Under the pieces are notes generated by a model that saw only the letters and a program-made list of their open reading frames with translations, did no database searches and was not told where the DNA came from. From contig JAILZP010000022.1 in the NCBI GenBank assembly GCA_023512435.1, positions 1-54,535 on the forward strand: a stretch of DNA of 54,535 nucleotides. The letters run 5' to 3'. The translations under genes and the position numbers were made by a program. This DNA comes from Peptococcaceae bacterium. GTDB lineage: Bacteria > Bacillota > Desulfotomaculia > Desulfotomaculales > Desulfocucumaceae. Below, one piece after another: positions 26,449 through 35,300 of the stretch. Each line of letters starts with the position of its first letter. Position 1 is the stretch's first letter.

Positions 26449-26889
26449 ATGATGGCAAAAGACCCCACTGATGCCCGGAACAGGGCGGGAGATTACTTCC
26501 GGAACGGCTACAACTGCGCGGAATCGATCTTTCTGGCCTTCAGGGACTGGCTGGGCCTTGATGTGCCCGTGGAGACGGTCCGGGCGCTTACCGGTTTCGG
26601 GGGGGGGCTGGGTCACGCGGGGTGCATGTGCGGCGCCCTGACCGGGTCGGCCGTGGTGCTGGGGCTGCTGAGGGGCAGGACAAGCGCCGAAGAAAGCCGG
26701 GACCAGGCGTACGCCCTGTCCAAGGAGTTCCACGACCGTTTTGAGACGAATTTCGGCTATACCTGCTGCCGCAGCCTCAACCCGCACCCCTTCGACACCA
26801 AGGAGCACCTCCGCCACTGCATAAAGATAACCGGCAACACCGGCAAGCTGCTGGCCGAATTCATAAATGAAAAGGGTCTGGCCGGATGA
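26449..26889 (+). CDS. C_GCAxxG_C_C family protein
   Basis: ATG at 26449 (or 26452), close behind GAGGTG at 26440-26445. The product is about 146 residues. The family name pattern is visible: N-C-A-E-S-I, then G-H-A-G-C-M-C-G-A-L-T-G, then Y-T-C-C-R-S-L, then H-C. The conserved cysteines suggest metal or iron-sulfur binding. These small proteins are common in anaerobes and their function is unknown, though some lie near redox genes. It ends before a strong terminator. Confidence 0.88.
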   Translation: MMAKDPTDARNRAGDYFRNGYNCAESIFLAFRDWLGLDVPVETVRALTGFGGGLGHAGCMCGALTGSAVVLGLLRGRTSAEESRDQAYALSKEFHDRFETNFGYTCCRSLNPHPFDTKEHLRHCIKITGNTGKLLAEFINEKGLAG

Positions 26890-26905
26890 GGTTTCATTTA
26901 GGCCC

Positions 26906-26933
26906 GCCGGGTGAAAACCCGGCCTTTTCTTTT
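26906..26933 (+). terminator. Terminator after the C_GCAxxG_C_C gene
   Basis: GCCGGGT (26906-26912), GAAA tetraloop, ACCCGGC (26917-26923), then CTTTTCTTTT. Confidence 0.85.
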
Positions 26934-27115
26934 CAGTGAAGAAGGCTTCCGCCGCAGCGGCGTTTCCCGCCTCCGGGCCCGGCCGTCTTGCAAGGTGGTA
27001 TATGAAATTCTTCACCGGCAATACTTAAAGAAAAACTTCGGGCGGCCGAGGAGGAAACATCTTCATCCGGAGAGAATACTAGGGATAAAAAGTAAAGATC
27101 GAGGAGGACACCGAA

Positions 27116-28108
27116 GTGCCCAAAATGTATTATGACAGCGACGCCGACCTGGGCGTCCTGAAGGGTAAAAAGATTGCCGTTATGGGGTACGGCAGCCAGG
27201 GTCACGCCCAGGCGCAAAACCTGAAGGAAAGCGGACTGGACGTTACGGTGGGCCTGCGCCGGGGGAGCAAGTCCTGGTCAGTGGCGGAGGCTGACGGCCT
27301 TAAGGTGACCACCGTTTCCGAGGCGGCGGCCGAGGCCGATGTTATCCAGATCCTTCTGCCCGACGAGATACAGGGCGCTGTTTACCGGGAAGAGATCAGG
27401 CCCGGCTTGAAGCCCGGCAATGCCCTGGTTTTTTCGCACGGCTTTAATATCGTTTATCACCAGGTGGTCCCCCCCGCCGACGTGGACGTGTTTATGATCG
27501 CCCCCAAGAGCCCCGGCCACCTGGTGCGGAGGATGTACGTGGAGGGCAAGGGTGTCCCGGCCCTGCTGGCCGTTCACCAGGACGCCACCGGCAACGCCTA
27601 CCGGCTGGCCCTGGCCTACGCCAAGGGCATCGGCTGCACCCGGGCGGGCGTTATCGAGACCACCTTCAAGGAGGAGACCGAAACCGACCTTTTCGGCGAG
27701 CAGACGGTGCTGTGCGGGGGGGTCACCGCCCTGATCAAGGCCGGTTTCGAAACCCTGGTGGAGGCCGGCTACCAGCCTGAAATCGCCTACTTTGAATGCC
27801 TGCACGAGCTGAAACTGATCGTGGACCTCATATACGAGGGCGGTTTGGGCCTGATGCGCTATTCTGTCAGCAACACCGCCGAGTACGGTGACCTCACCCG
27901 GGGCCCCAGGATTGTAAACGACGGCGTGAAGGCCGAAATGAAGAAAATTCTCGAAGAAATTCAGAGCGGGTCCTTTGCCAAGGAGTGGATGCTGGAAAAT
28001 CAGGTCAACCGGCCGCAGTTCAACGCCCTGGCGGAAAAGGACAAGGACCACCTGATTGAAAAGGTGGGCGCCCAGTTGAGGTCCATGATGCCCTGGCTGA
28101 AAAAATAG
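27116..28108 (+). CDS. ilvC: Ketol-acid reductoisomerase (class I)
   Basis: GTG start at 27116 after GAGGAGG. The product is 330 residues, the class I length. It converts acetolactate or acetohydroxybutyrate to the dihydroxy acids of valine, leucine and isoleucine synthesis using NAD(P)H and Mg2+. The Rossmann motif is [10 protein letters not shown], followed by the cofactor-specificity loop L-R-R-G-S-K-S-W. The C-terminal knotted domain has E-T-D-L-F-G-E-Q and the F-E-C-L-H-E-L-K stretch. It stands alone with its own terminator; ilvBN are not adjacent, and I saw no T-box leader. Confidence 0.97.
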   Translation: MPKMYYDSDADLGVLKGKKIAVMGYGSQGHAQAQNLKESGLDVTVGLRRGSKSWSVAEADGLKVTTVSEAAAEADVIQILLPDEIQGAVYREEIRPGLKPGNALVFSHGFNIVYHQVVPPADVDVFMIAPKSPGHLVRRMYVEGKGVPALLAVHQDATGNAYRLALAYAKGIGCTRAGVIETTFKEETETDLFGEQTVLCGGVTALIKAGFETLVEAGYQPEIAYFECLHELKLIVDLIYEGGLGLMRYSVSNTAEYGDLTRGPRIVNDGVKAEMKKILEEIQSGSFAKEWMLENQVNRPQFNALAEKDKDHLIEKVGAQLRSMMPWLKK

Positions 28109-28117
28109 CCGGATCGC

Positions 28118-28153
28118 AGGCCGCCCCGGAGAGGGGGCGGCCTTATTCCTTTT
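28118..28153 (+). terminator. Terminator after ilvC
   Basis: AGGCCGCCCC (28118-28127) pairs with GGGGCGGCCT (28134-28143), followed by TATTCCTTTT. Confidence 0.8.
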
Positions 28154-28291
28154 GACACGCAGGAAGGCCCCCAGGCTTCCGAATTTTCATTTTTTCGTTT
28201 CGCTTTTGGAGGCATGAGGGTCTGAGCTCCTCCGCCGGCACGGCGGCTTTTTTCCTTTTCCGGCAGGGGATCATGGAAGTAATGTCCGGGA

Positions 28292-28320
28292 TTGACATCT
28301 GAGTGGAAAAAATTTATAAT
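28292..28320 (+). promoter_or_regulatory. Consensus sigma-A promoter of ackA
   Basis: TTGACA (28292-28297), exactly 17 bp, then TATAAT (28315-28320): a perfect consensus promoter. The predicted start point falls at the left edge of the operator at 28327. Confidence 0.9.
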
Positions 28321-28326
28321 TTGATC

Positions 28327-28349
28327 AGTGGTACGTACATCATGACATC
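28327..28349. promoter_or_regulatory. Putative GntR operator at the ackA start point
   Basis: AGTGGTACGTACATCATGA with a few further bases. It shares 17 of 19 positions with the site at 29650 upstream of gntR and carries two palindromic cores, GTACGTAC and TCATGA. Placement on the start site of a consensus promoter implies repression. Confidence 0.7.
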
Positions 28350-28383
28350 ACTATGTTGATTTTGAATACTGCCGGGATGTGAT

Positions 28384-29583
28384 TTGCCGTTGAAGATTCT
28401 GGTGGTGAATTGCGGCAGCTCAACCTTGAAATACAAGCTCTTTGAGATGGAGGGCGAAAGGGTTCTGGCCTGGGGAATGGCCGACAGGATTGGGTCAGCG
28501 GGATCCAGGATTTATCACCGGGTCCCGGGCCGGGAGGAAATCGTCCTGGATGATCCCCTGCCCGGTCACGGGGAGGCGGCGGAGCGGATTCTCGGCCTCC
28601 TTACAGACGCCGGCCGGGGTGTGCTGGGCGCTGCTGCGGAAATCTCGGCCGTGGGGCACCGGGTGGTGCACGGGGGCGAATTCTTTCAGCAGCCGGTTCT
28701 GGTGGACGACGGGGTGATCCTGACCCTGGAAGAATGCAGTGACCTGGCCCCCTTGCACAACCCCCCCAACCTTACGGGCATTCGCGTCTGCCGGAGGCTG
28801 ATGCCCCACGCCGCCCAGGTGGCTGTGTTTGATACCGCATTCCACCAGACCATGCCGGAATACGCCTGCCTGTACCCAATTCCCTACAGGTATTATAAGG
28901 ATTTCCGGGTAAGGAAGTATGGGTTCCACGGCACTTCCCACAAGTACGTATCGGCAAGGGCCGCGGAAATTGCCGGAAGCGGGAGCGGGGATTTAAAAAT
29001 AATAACCTGCCACCTGGGCAACGGTTCCAGCCTTTGCGCGGTCCGGGGCGGCAGGTCAGTGGATACCACCATGGGCTTCACACCCCTGGCGGGCCTGATG
29101 ATGGGCACGCGGTGCGGGGATATAGATCCTTCGATCATTCCATACCTGGCTGAAAAAGAAGGGCTGACGGCCGGCAGGGTCGTGGAAGTCCTGAACAAGG
29201 ACAGCGGCGCCCTGGGAATCTCGGGTATCTCCAGCGATTTCAGAGACCTGTTCCGGGCTGCGGGGGAAGGGAACAAAAGGGCGCGTCTGGCCATCGATAT
29301 GTTCGTGTACAGGGTGGCGGCGGGGATCGGGTCCCTGGTGCCGGCCATCGGCGGGCTGGACATGCTTGTTTTTACGGCGGGTATCGGTGAGAATTCTCCC
29401 GAAATACGCCGCGAGGTGTGCGCTTATCTCACCTGGCTGGGGGTGCTGCTGGATGATGACAGGAACTCCGTCAGGGGGGCGGAGGCGGAGATCTCGGCGC
29501 CCGGGTCGGCCGTAAAAGTGCTGGTTATTCCCACCGACGAAGAAAAAATGATCGCCCGGGAAACGGCCTTGTTGTTGAAGTGA
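28384..29583 (+). CDS. ackA: Acetate kinase
   Basis: TTG at 28384, with an equally usable TTG at 28390; the ribosome binding site is weak. The product is 399 residues, normal for the family. Active-site residues fit the acetate kinase pattern: N9 (V-N-C-G-S-S), R93 (G-H-R-V-V-H-G-G) and D150 (V-F-D-T-A-F-H), plus M-M-G-T-R-C-G-D-I-D-P. It converts acetyl phosphate and ADP to acetate and ATP. Because Xsc in the following unit makes acetyl phosphate directly, this enzyme would conserve energy from sulfonate cleavage without phosphotransacetylase. It shares an operator with the gntR unit. Confidence 0.95.
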   Translation: MPLKILVVNCGSSTLKYKLFEMEGERVLAWGMADRIGSAGSRIYHRVPGREEIVLDDPLPGHGEAAERILGLLTDAGRGVLGAAAEISAVGHRVVHGGEFFQQPVLVDDGVILTLEECSDLAPLHNPPNLTGIRVCRRLMPHAAQVAVFDTAFHQTMPEYACLYPIPYRYYKDFRVRKYGFHGTSHKYVSARAAEIAGSGSGDLKIITCHLGNGSSLCAVRGGRSVDTTMGFTPLAGLMMGTRCGDIDPSIIPYLAEKEGLTAGRVVEVLNKDSGALGISGISSDFRDLFRAAGEGNKRARLAIDMFVYRVAAGIGSLVPAIGGLDMLVFTAGIGENSPEIRREVCAYLTWLGVLLDDDRNSVRGAEAEISAPGSAVKVLVIPTDEEKMIARETALLLK

Positions 29584-29611
29584 ATGAATGTGATTTTTTT
29601 TACAATAGTGG

Positions 29612-29640
29612 TTGACAGTGGTTCTAAAACTGTTTATATT
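29612..29640 (+). promoter_or_regulatory. Sigma-A promoter of the gntR unit
   Basis: TTGACA (29612-29617), 17 bp, TATATT (29635-29640). AGTGGTT words occur at 29607 and 29617, around and within the -35 region, and again in the operator at 29650. Confidence 0.8.
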
Positions 29641-29649
29641 TAACTTATA

Positions 29650-29670
29650 AGTGGTTCGTACGTCATGATG
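29650..29670. promoter_or_regulatory. Putative GntR autoregulatory operator
   Basis: AGTGGTTCGTACGTCATGA, differing at two positions from the ackA site. It lies at the predicted start point of gntR and ends just before its first codons. Confidence 0.7.
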
Positions 29671-29674
29671 TGGG

Positions 29675-30412
29675 GTGAAGGTTGCCGAAATGGAGTTTAG
29701 TCCCAGGAGTCCGATACCGTTGCATGTCCAGCTGAAGGAGATATTGAAAAATGAGATCATTCAGGGGGACTTCAAACAGAAGGTGCCCAGCGAAAGGGAG
29801 TTGATGGACAGGTTTTCCGTCAGCAGGTCCACGGTAAGGCAGGCAATTTCCGATCTGGTGGCGGAGGGCGTGCTGGAAAAGGTGCACGGCAAGGGGACGT
29901 TCGTTTCCCGCCGGCCGGTGGAGGAATGGCTCGGGAACATTTGCACGTACAATGAAATAATCGAGGAAATGGGCATGAAGCCGAGCACCCGCCTGTTGTA
30001 CCAGGGCAAAGAATCATCGCCCGGGGAAATTGCCAAAACCCTGGGTGTCGACGAATTTTACGTCATCGAGAGGCTGCGGTTCGCGGACGACAAGCCCATA
30101 GCCATAGAAAGGCAGTGCTACCCGGTGGAAATAGGGTTCGAACTGGCAAAGCACGACCTGAACGATGCCGTTTTATATGACCTGCTGGAGCTGAATCTCG
30201 GCATAAAACTCTGGGAGGCGGAACAAATAATCAGCAGCACCCTGCCGACCAGGGAGGAAGCCGAACACCTGGATATACCCCGTTCCACCTGCGTTATGGT
30301 TGCCGAACGCATAATATACGACCCCGAGGGGACAGCGGTGGAATATCTGAGGGGGGTTTTCCGGGCGGATATGTACGCATTTCGCATCAAGCTCGACAGG
30401 AGAAGGGGCTGA
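29675..30412 (+). CDS. GntR-family (HutC/UTRA) transcriptional regulator
   Basis: The first in-frame start, a GTG (29675), follows a GGGG stretch; the ATG at 29690 is an alternative. The product is up to 245 residues. The N-terminal winged helix has the GntR pattern P-L-H-V-Q-L-K-E, P-S-E-R-E-L-M-D-R-F-S-V-S-R-S-T-V-R-Q-A-I, and G-K-G-T-F-V. The C-terminal UTRA ligand-binding domain runs from about residue 90 (E-R-L-R-F-A-D-D-K-P-I-A-I-E-R). HutC-type regulators respond to small metabolites. The local motif pair suggests control of ackA and of its own unit, with taurine or a pathway intermediate as a likely effector (inference). Confidence 0.92.
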   Translation: MKVAEMEFSPRSPIPLHVQLKEILKNEIIQGDFKQKVPSERELMDRFSVSRSTVRQAISDLVAEGVLEKVHGKGTFVSRRPVEEWLGNICTYNEIIEEMGMKPSTRLLYQGKESSPGEIAKTLGVDEFYVIERLRFADDKPIAIERQCYPVEIGFELAKHDLNDAVLYDLLELNLGIKLWEAEQIISSTLPTREEAEHLDIPRSTCVMVAERIIYDPEGTAVEYLRGVFRADMYAFRIKLDRRRG

Positions 30413-30461
30413 CGGGCCCCTGCCGCCGGCGGGGGGGGTGATTGATGGTTTTTGAAAAGGG

Positions 30462-30490
30462 AAAAAAAAGCGCTTAAATCTTAAAAGCGC
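30462..30490 (-). terminator. Minus-strand terminator-like hairpin between gntR and ald
   Basis: GCGCTT (30470-30475) pairs with AAGCGC (30485-30490). Read on the minus strand it is followed by eight U (A8 at 30462-30469). On the plus strand no T-run follows, so it should stop antisense rather than operon transcription. Confidence 0.55.
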
Positions 30491-30600
30491 GGTAAAAAAG
30501 AAGAAGATAAAATTATAAACCCAAGAATATTCTATCGCAAAAGTCGCGGGGCGTCAAGAAAAGTGAAATATCGCACTAGTAATGGGGGTGCGGCTGAAAA

Positions 30601-31719
30601 GTGATAATAGGAATACCCAGGGAAATAAAAAGCGGTGAAAACAGAGTGGCTCTAACTCCCGCCGGAGCCATGGCCCTGGTGCGGGAGGGGCACAGGGTGA
30701 TAGTGGAGAAGTCGGCGGGGCAGGGAAGCGGTTTTACCGATGAAAGTTACAAGGACGCCGGGGCGGTGATCGCAGCTACCGCCGCGGAGGTGTTCGGGGC
30801 GGCCGACATGATTGTCAAAGTCAAAGAGCCCCAGCCGTCGGAGTACAATCTGTTCAAAGAAAACCAGATTCTTTTCACCTATCTCCACCTGGCCCCCGAA
30901 TATGAGCTTACCAGGGCCCTCATGGACAGGAAGGTTGTGGCCATCGCCTATGAAACCGTTCAGCTTCCCAGTGGACATCTTCCCCTCCTGGCCCCGATGA
31001 GCGAGATTGCGGGCAGGATGTCGGTGCAGGTGGGCGCCCAGCTGCTGGCCAAGCAGCATGGTGGTAAGGGGGTTCTCCTGTCCGGCGTTCCCGGGGTGTT
31101 GCCGGCCAGGGTGGTCATCATCGGCGGGGGAACGGTGGGCACAAATGCGGCCAGGATAGCCCTGGGCATGGGGGCGGACGTGATCATAGTGGAGAAGGAA
31201 CCTGCCCGGTTGAGAGTCCTGGACGAAATGTTCAGCTTCCGCGTCAGAACACTGATCTCAAATTACTTCAACCTCATGAACGCCGTCAGGGAGGCCGATT
31301 TGCTGATCGGTGCCGTTTTGCTGCCGGGGGCAAAGGCTCCGAAACTGGTAACCGAAGAAATGGTCAAAGGGATGGGCGAAGGATCGGTGATTGTGGACGT
31401 GGCCGTCGACCAGGGCGGATGCGTGGAAACCATTGACCGGATAACCACCCACGACAACCCCACCTTCATAAAGCACGGGGTGGTGCATTACAGCGTGGCC
31501 AATATGCCGGGCGCCGTGGCCAGGACTTCGACCCTGGCCCTGACCAACGCCACGCTGCCGTACATTTTGAAAATTGCCTGCAAGGGCTACAGGGACGCGG
31601 TGCTTGAAGATCCTTCCCTGGCCAGGGGGGTGAATGTCCTGGACGGCCGGGTGACGTTCAGCGAGGTGGCCCGGTCTCTGGGTTTCGAATACACTCCATT
31701 AAGCGAATTGATTAACTGA
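30601..31719 (+). CDS. ald: Alanine dehydrogenase
   Basis: GTG at 30601 after GGGGGTG. The product is 372 residues. The family opening [20 protein letters not shown] is followed by active-site pieces V-K-V-K-E-P and Y-L-H-L-A, the NAD-binding [10 protein letters not shown] (residues about 174-183), and D-Q-G-G-C-V-E-T. It oxidises L-alanine to pyruvate and ammonia with NAD+. Beside a pyruvate-dependent taurine aminotransferase it regenerates the amino acceptor, so only catalytic pyruvate is needed. Confidence 0.95.
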   Translation: MIIGIPREIKSGENRVALTPAGAMALVREGHRVIVEKSAGQGSGFTDESYKDAGAVIAATAAEVFGAADMIVKVKEPQPSEYNLFKENQILFTYLHLAPEYELTRALMDRKVVAIAYETVQLPSGHLPLLAPMSEIAGRMSVQVGAQLLAKQHGGKGVLLSGVPGVLPARVVIIGGGTVGTNAARIALGMGADVIIVEKEPARLRVLDEMFSFRVRTLISNYFNLMNAVREADLLIGAVLLPGAKAPKLVTEEMVKGMGEGSVIVDVAVDQGGCVETIDRITTHDNPTFIKHGVVHYSVANMPGAVARTSTLALTNATLPYILKIACKGYRDAVLEDPSLARGVNVLDGRVTFSEVARSLGFEYTPLSELIN

Positions 31720-31755
31720 CGGGGGAAGGATAAAACTGTTTAGGGGGATGATCGT

Positions 31756-33132
31756 ATGCCTGGTGTTGCAGGGGCGGACGGACTGGTAAGGCTGGACCGG
31801 GACCATGTGTGGCACCACATTGTCCAGCACAAGGTTTTTGAGACCCAGGAACCATTGATTTTCGTGGAAGGAAAGGGCTGCGTACTGAAGGACATCCGGG
31901 GCAGGGAATTTTTGGACGCAACTTCCGGGGGGGTTTGGTGCGTAAGCCTGGGTTACGGCCGGGAGTCAATCGCGGAGGCCGTTTACAAACAGCTTAAGGA
32001 AATGCCGTATTACGCCATGACCGCCGGCAATATCCCCGCAGTGATGCTGGCTGAGAAACTTGTTTCCCTGCTGCCCAACCTGAAGAGGGTGTTCTATTCG
32101 AACAGCGGATCCGAGGCCAATGAAACGGCCTTTAAAATGACCAGGCAGTATTTCCGCATCAAATACAAGGACAGGGACAAGCACAAAATAATATACCGCC
32201 AGCGGGATTACCACGGCACCACCATGGCCGCCCTGAGCGCCACCGGGCAGCCGGAGAGAAAGATGGGATATGAGCCTATGGTACCTGGTTTTCTCAGCAT
32301 CCCGGCCGCATACTGTTACCGGTGCGAATTCGGGAAGACCTACCCCGGCTGCGACCTGGAGTGTGCCCGGGCCCTTGAAAAGCTGATCCTGGCCGAAGAC
32401 CCAGACACGGTGGGGGCGGTTATACTGGAGCCAATAACGGCGGGCGGCGGCGTTATCATACCGCCCGACGGCTACTACGGGATAATTCAGGAGACCTGCC
32501 GCAAGTACGAGGTTCTCCTGATCATGGACGAGGTTGTCAACGGTTTTGGAAGGACCGGGAAGATGTTCGGCCACCAGCACTGGAACGTTGACCCCGACAT
32601 GGTCACCGTGGCCAAGGGGATAGCCAGTGCCTACATGCCCCTTTCGGCCACCATGGTAAAGGAGGAAATATTCAACGTTTTTTTGAACGACCCGTCCGAC
32701 AAGCTTAAATACTTCAGGCACATCAGCACCTACGGCGGAAATGCGGCTGCCTGCGCCGCCGGACTGGAAAGCGTAAGGATCGTTGAAGAGGAGGACCTTT
32801 GCCGGAGAAGCGCGGAAATGGGCCGGTACCTGCTGGAAAGTTTAAAAGACCAGCTTTCGGGCCACCCCATGGCGGGGGACATTCGCGGCAGGGGACTGTT
32901 TGCGGGCATCGAGCTGGTTGAGGACAAGGCCAGCAAGGCCCCGGTGGACGAGAAGGTGATCGGCAGGATTATCGCGGACATTTCGGCCCAAGGGGTGCTG
33001 GTGGGCAGGACAAACAGGAGCATACCGAACGGGAACAACATCATCAACCTGGCGCCCGCTTTTGTGGTAACCAGGGAACAGATCGACAGGATAGTTGTCT
33101 CCATCCGGAATGCCCTTGAAAAAATAAAATAA
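31756..33132 (+). CDS. tpa: Class III aminotransferase, probable taurine:pyruvate aminotransferase
   Basis: ATG at 31756 after AGGGGGATG. The product is 458 residues of the class III (omega) fold. The PLP-binding residues are visible: D258 (L-I-M-D-E-V-V-N-G-F-G-R-T-G) and Schiff-base K287 (T-V-A-K-G-I-A-S-A-Y-M-P-L-S). The Y-S-N-S-G-S-E-A-N-E motif binds the cofactor phosphate. Class III enzymes use many amines. The assignment to taurine rests on the position directly between ald and xsc, and on general similarity to Tpa proteins. It would yield sulfoacetaldehyde and alanine. Confidence 0.82.
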   Translation: MPGVAGADGLVRLDRDHVWHHIVQHKVFETQEPLIFVEGKGCVLKDIRGREFLDATSGGVWCVSLGYGRESIAEAVYKQLKEMPYYAMTAGNIPAVMLAEKLVSLLPNLKRVFYSNSGSEANETAFKMTRQYFRIKYKDRDKHKIIYRQRDYHGTTMAALSATGQPERKMGYEPMVPGFLSIPAAYCYRCEFGKTYPGCDLECARALEKLILAEDPDTVGAVILEPITAGGGVIIPPDGYYGIIQETCRKYEVLLIMDEVVNGFGRTGKMFGHQHWNVDPDMVTVAKGIASAYMPLSATMVKEEIFNVFLNDPSDKLKYFRHISTYGGNAAACAAGLESVRIVEEEDLCRRSAEMGRYLLESLKDQLSGHPMAGDIRGRGLFAGIELVEDKASKAPVDEKVIGRIIADISAQGVLVGRTNRSIPNGNNIINLAPAFVVTREQIDRIVVSIRNALEKIK

Positions 33133-33156
33133 TGAAGTCGTCTGGAGGGTTGAAAA

Positions 33157-34893
33157 GTGTCGAAGGTCAAGATGACGCCCAGTGAAGCGATTGTGGAAAC
33201 CCTGCTGGCCGAGGGGGTGGATCACGTATCCGGCATTGTGGGGTCCGCCTTCATGGACATGCTGGACCTGTTCCCCACGGCGGGAATCAAGTTTATTTCC
33301 GTCCGGCACGAGCAGAGCGCGGCCCACATGGAAGACGCCTACGCCCGGGTGACGGGCAAGTGCGGGGTGGTGACGGGACAAAACGGCCCGGGGATCACCA
33401 ACATGGTAACCTCGGTGGCAGCAGCCAACATGGGCCACACGCCCATGGTGGTGATCTCCCCGTCCGCGGGGACACCCACCGTGGGCTGGGACGGGTTCCA
33501 GGAATGCGACCAGGTGTCGGTTTTCCGGGCCATCACCAAGGCTACCGTGCGAGTGCCCCACCCCAGGCGGGCCGCCGACTGCCTCAGGACCGCCTTCAGG
33601 ATTGCCTATGCCGAGCGGGGCCCGGTGCTGTACGACATTCCCCGGGACTATTTCTACGGTGAGCTGGAGGACAGGATCCTGCAGCCGCACCAGTACCGCG
33701 TGGACAGGCGGGGCTGCGGCTGCCTGGAAGACCTGAAGAGAGCCGCCGAAATCCTGGCGGCGGCCAAAAAGCCGGTGATCATTTCGGGCAGGGGCGCGGT
33801 GGACGCGGACGCCCTGGATGTGGTTAAGGAGATAGCCGAATTTCTCACTGCCCCCGTGGCCGTTTCCTACCTGCACAACGACGCCTTTTACGCCGACCAT
33901 CCGCTTTGGGTGGGGCCCATCGGGTACATGGGATCCAAGGCGGCCATGTATTCCCTGGCGGAGGCCGACGTAATCCTGGCCATCGGCACCAGGCTGTCCG
34001 TTTTCGGCACCCTGCCGCAGTATGACATCAACTATTTCCCAGAAAACGCCAAGATCATCCAGGTAGACATCAACCCCAGGCACATAGCCCGCACGCACCC
34101 CATTGAAGTGGGGATCATCGGCGATGCCAGGGAGGCCGGCGTTGAAATCCTGAAGCTGCTGCGGTCGGAACAGCCCGGCCGCAGGCCCGACGGCGCCCGC
34201 CTGACGGGAGTGGCAGACAGAAAGAAAAAGTGGGAAGAGGAGATAGTGTCCCTGGCCATGGTGGACGGCAACCCCATCAATCCCCGCCGGGTGCTGCTGG
34301 AGATGTCCAGGGTGCTGCCGCCCGACGCCATTGTGGCCACCGATATCGGCAACGTCTCATCCACCGCCAACAGCTACCTGAAATTCACAAAAAGCCGCAA
34401 GCACATAGCCGCCCTCACCTTTGGCAACACCGGCTTCGCCTATCCCGCCGCCCTGGGCGCCCAGATGGGCTGCCCGGAAGCGCCTGTGCTGGCCATCATC
34501 GGAGACGGCGCCTGGGGCATGAGCCTGCACGAAGTGAGCACCGCCGTTGAACACAACCTGCCGGTAATCGCCTGCGTGTTCAGGAACATGGCCTGGTGCG
34601 CGGAGAAAAAGAACCAGGTGGATTTCTACAACAACCGGTTCATCGGCGTGGACATACCCAACCCGGAAAGCTTTGTCCCGGCGGCCAAGGCCATGGGGGC
34701 CGAAGGCATGAGGATTGAAAGGGCCGGCGACGTCGCCGAGGCAATCCTGGAGGCAATCAAGAGCAGGAAGCCCTATGTTCTGGAGTTCGTGGTGGACGGC
34801 ACCCAGCTCGCCCCGCCTTTCAGGAGGGACGCCCTGGCCCTGCCGACCAGACTGCTGCCCAAGTACGCGCACCTGGATCATAGAAACTGGTAG
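33157..34893 (+). CDS. xsc: Sulfoacetaldehyde acetyltransferase
   Basis: GTG at 33157 after GGAGGG. The product is 578 residues of the ThDP-dependent acetolactate synthase superfamily. The opening [19 protein letters not shown] is the hallmark of Xsc. The ThDP-activating glutamate is E52 (V-R-H-E-Q-S-A-A-H). The ThDP/Mg motif begins G-D-G-A-W-G near residue 449. Xsc converts sulfoacetaldehyde and phosphate to acetyl phosphate and sulfite. The sulfite could feed a dissimilatory sulfite reductase elsewhere in the genome; none is in the window. Confidence 0.93.
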   Translation: MSKVKMTPSEAIVETLLAEGVDHVSGIVGSAFMDMLDLFPTAGIKFISVRHEQSAAHMEDAYARVTGKCGVVTGQNGPGITNMVTSVAAANMGHTPMVVISPSAGTPTVGWDGFQECDQVSVFRAITKATVRVPHPRRAADCLRTAFRIAYAERGPVLYDIPRDYFYGELEDRILQPHQYRVDRRGCGCLEDLKRAAEILAAAKKPVIISGRGAVDADALDVVKEIAEFLTAPVAVSYLHNDAFYADHPLWVGPIGYMGSKAAMYSLAEADVILAIGTRLSVFGTLPQYDINYFPENAKIIQVDINPRHIARTHPIEVGIIGDAREAGVEILKLLRSEQPGRRPDGARLTGVADRKKKWEEEIVSLAMVDGNPINPRRVLLEMSRVLPPDAIVATDIGNVSSTANSYLKFTKSRKHIAALTFGNTGFAYPAALGAQMGCPEAPVLAIIGDGAWGMSLHEVSTAVEHNLPVIACVFRNMAWCAEKKNQVDFYNNRFIGVDIPNPESFVPAAKAMGAEGMRIERAGDVAEAILEAIKSRKPYVLEFVVDGTQLAPPFRRDALALPTRLLPKYAHLDHRNW

Positions 34894-34903
34894 TTTTGAT
34901 TTT

Positions 34904-34988
34904 GAACTGGGTAAGGGATAAACTCCTTACCCAGTTCACGGTTAAAGGCAGAATGTCACGCGCTGTCTAGGGAACACTGTCTGTTCCC
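34904..34988. other. Two hairpins between convergent xsc and moaD-like genes
   Basis: A perfect 13-bp stem (34904-34916 with 34925-34937) and a 7-bp stem (34970-34976 with 34982-34988). Neither is followed by a T-run on either strand, so they may block RNA decay or read-through without being standard terminators. Confidence 0.6.
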
Positions 34989-35027
34989 GCCGCTCCTTTT
35001 TCCTGGCCGGCGCGTCGCGGGAATTGC

Positions 35028-35291
35028 CTATCCGCCTAAAGCGGGGGCAATCCAGGTGACCCGTGATCCGTCGCTCAGGACCAAACCCCGCTGGTTGTCC
35101 CAGTCCACTCTTTTTCCATCCACCATGAGGATCGCGCCGGAAAGGGCCGGGTCCAGCTCCTCCCCGGCGGTCTCCCCGATTTTCCGGATTAATTCTTCCA
35201 GGGTAACCTCTTTTCCGGTGGCGACCGTCCCGCTCAGGCTTACTGAACCGTGCCGGGACAAACCACGCAAGGTGTAGTGGTATGCGGCCAT
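35028..35291 (-). CDS. MoaD/ThiS-like sulfur carrier protein paired with AOR
   Basis: ATG at 35291 after AGGAGGG. The product is 87 residues ending exactly in Gly-Gly (A-P-A-L-G-G), the hallmark of ubiquitin-like sulfur carriers. V-T-L-E-E-L-I-R-K-I-G and I-L-M-V-D-G-K-R-V fit the beta-grasp fold. MoaD donates sulfur during molybdopterin (tungstopterin) synthesis. It lies 9 nt downstream of the AOR gene on the same strand, so it probably supplies or tunes cofactor for that enzyme. It is the last gene of a five-gene operon. Confidence 0.8.
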   Translation of the reverse strand: MAAYHYTLRGLSRHGSVSLSGTVATGKEVTLEELIRKIGETAGEELDPALSGAILMVDGKRVDWDNQRGLVLSDGSRVTWIAPALGG

Positions 35292-35300
35292 AAAGCCCTC

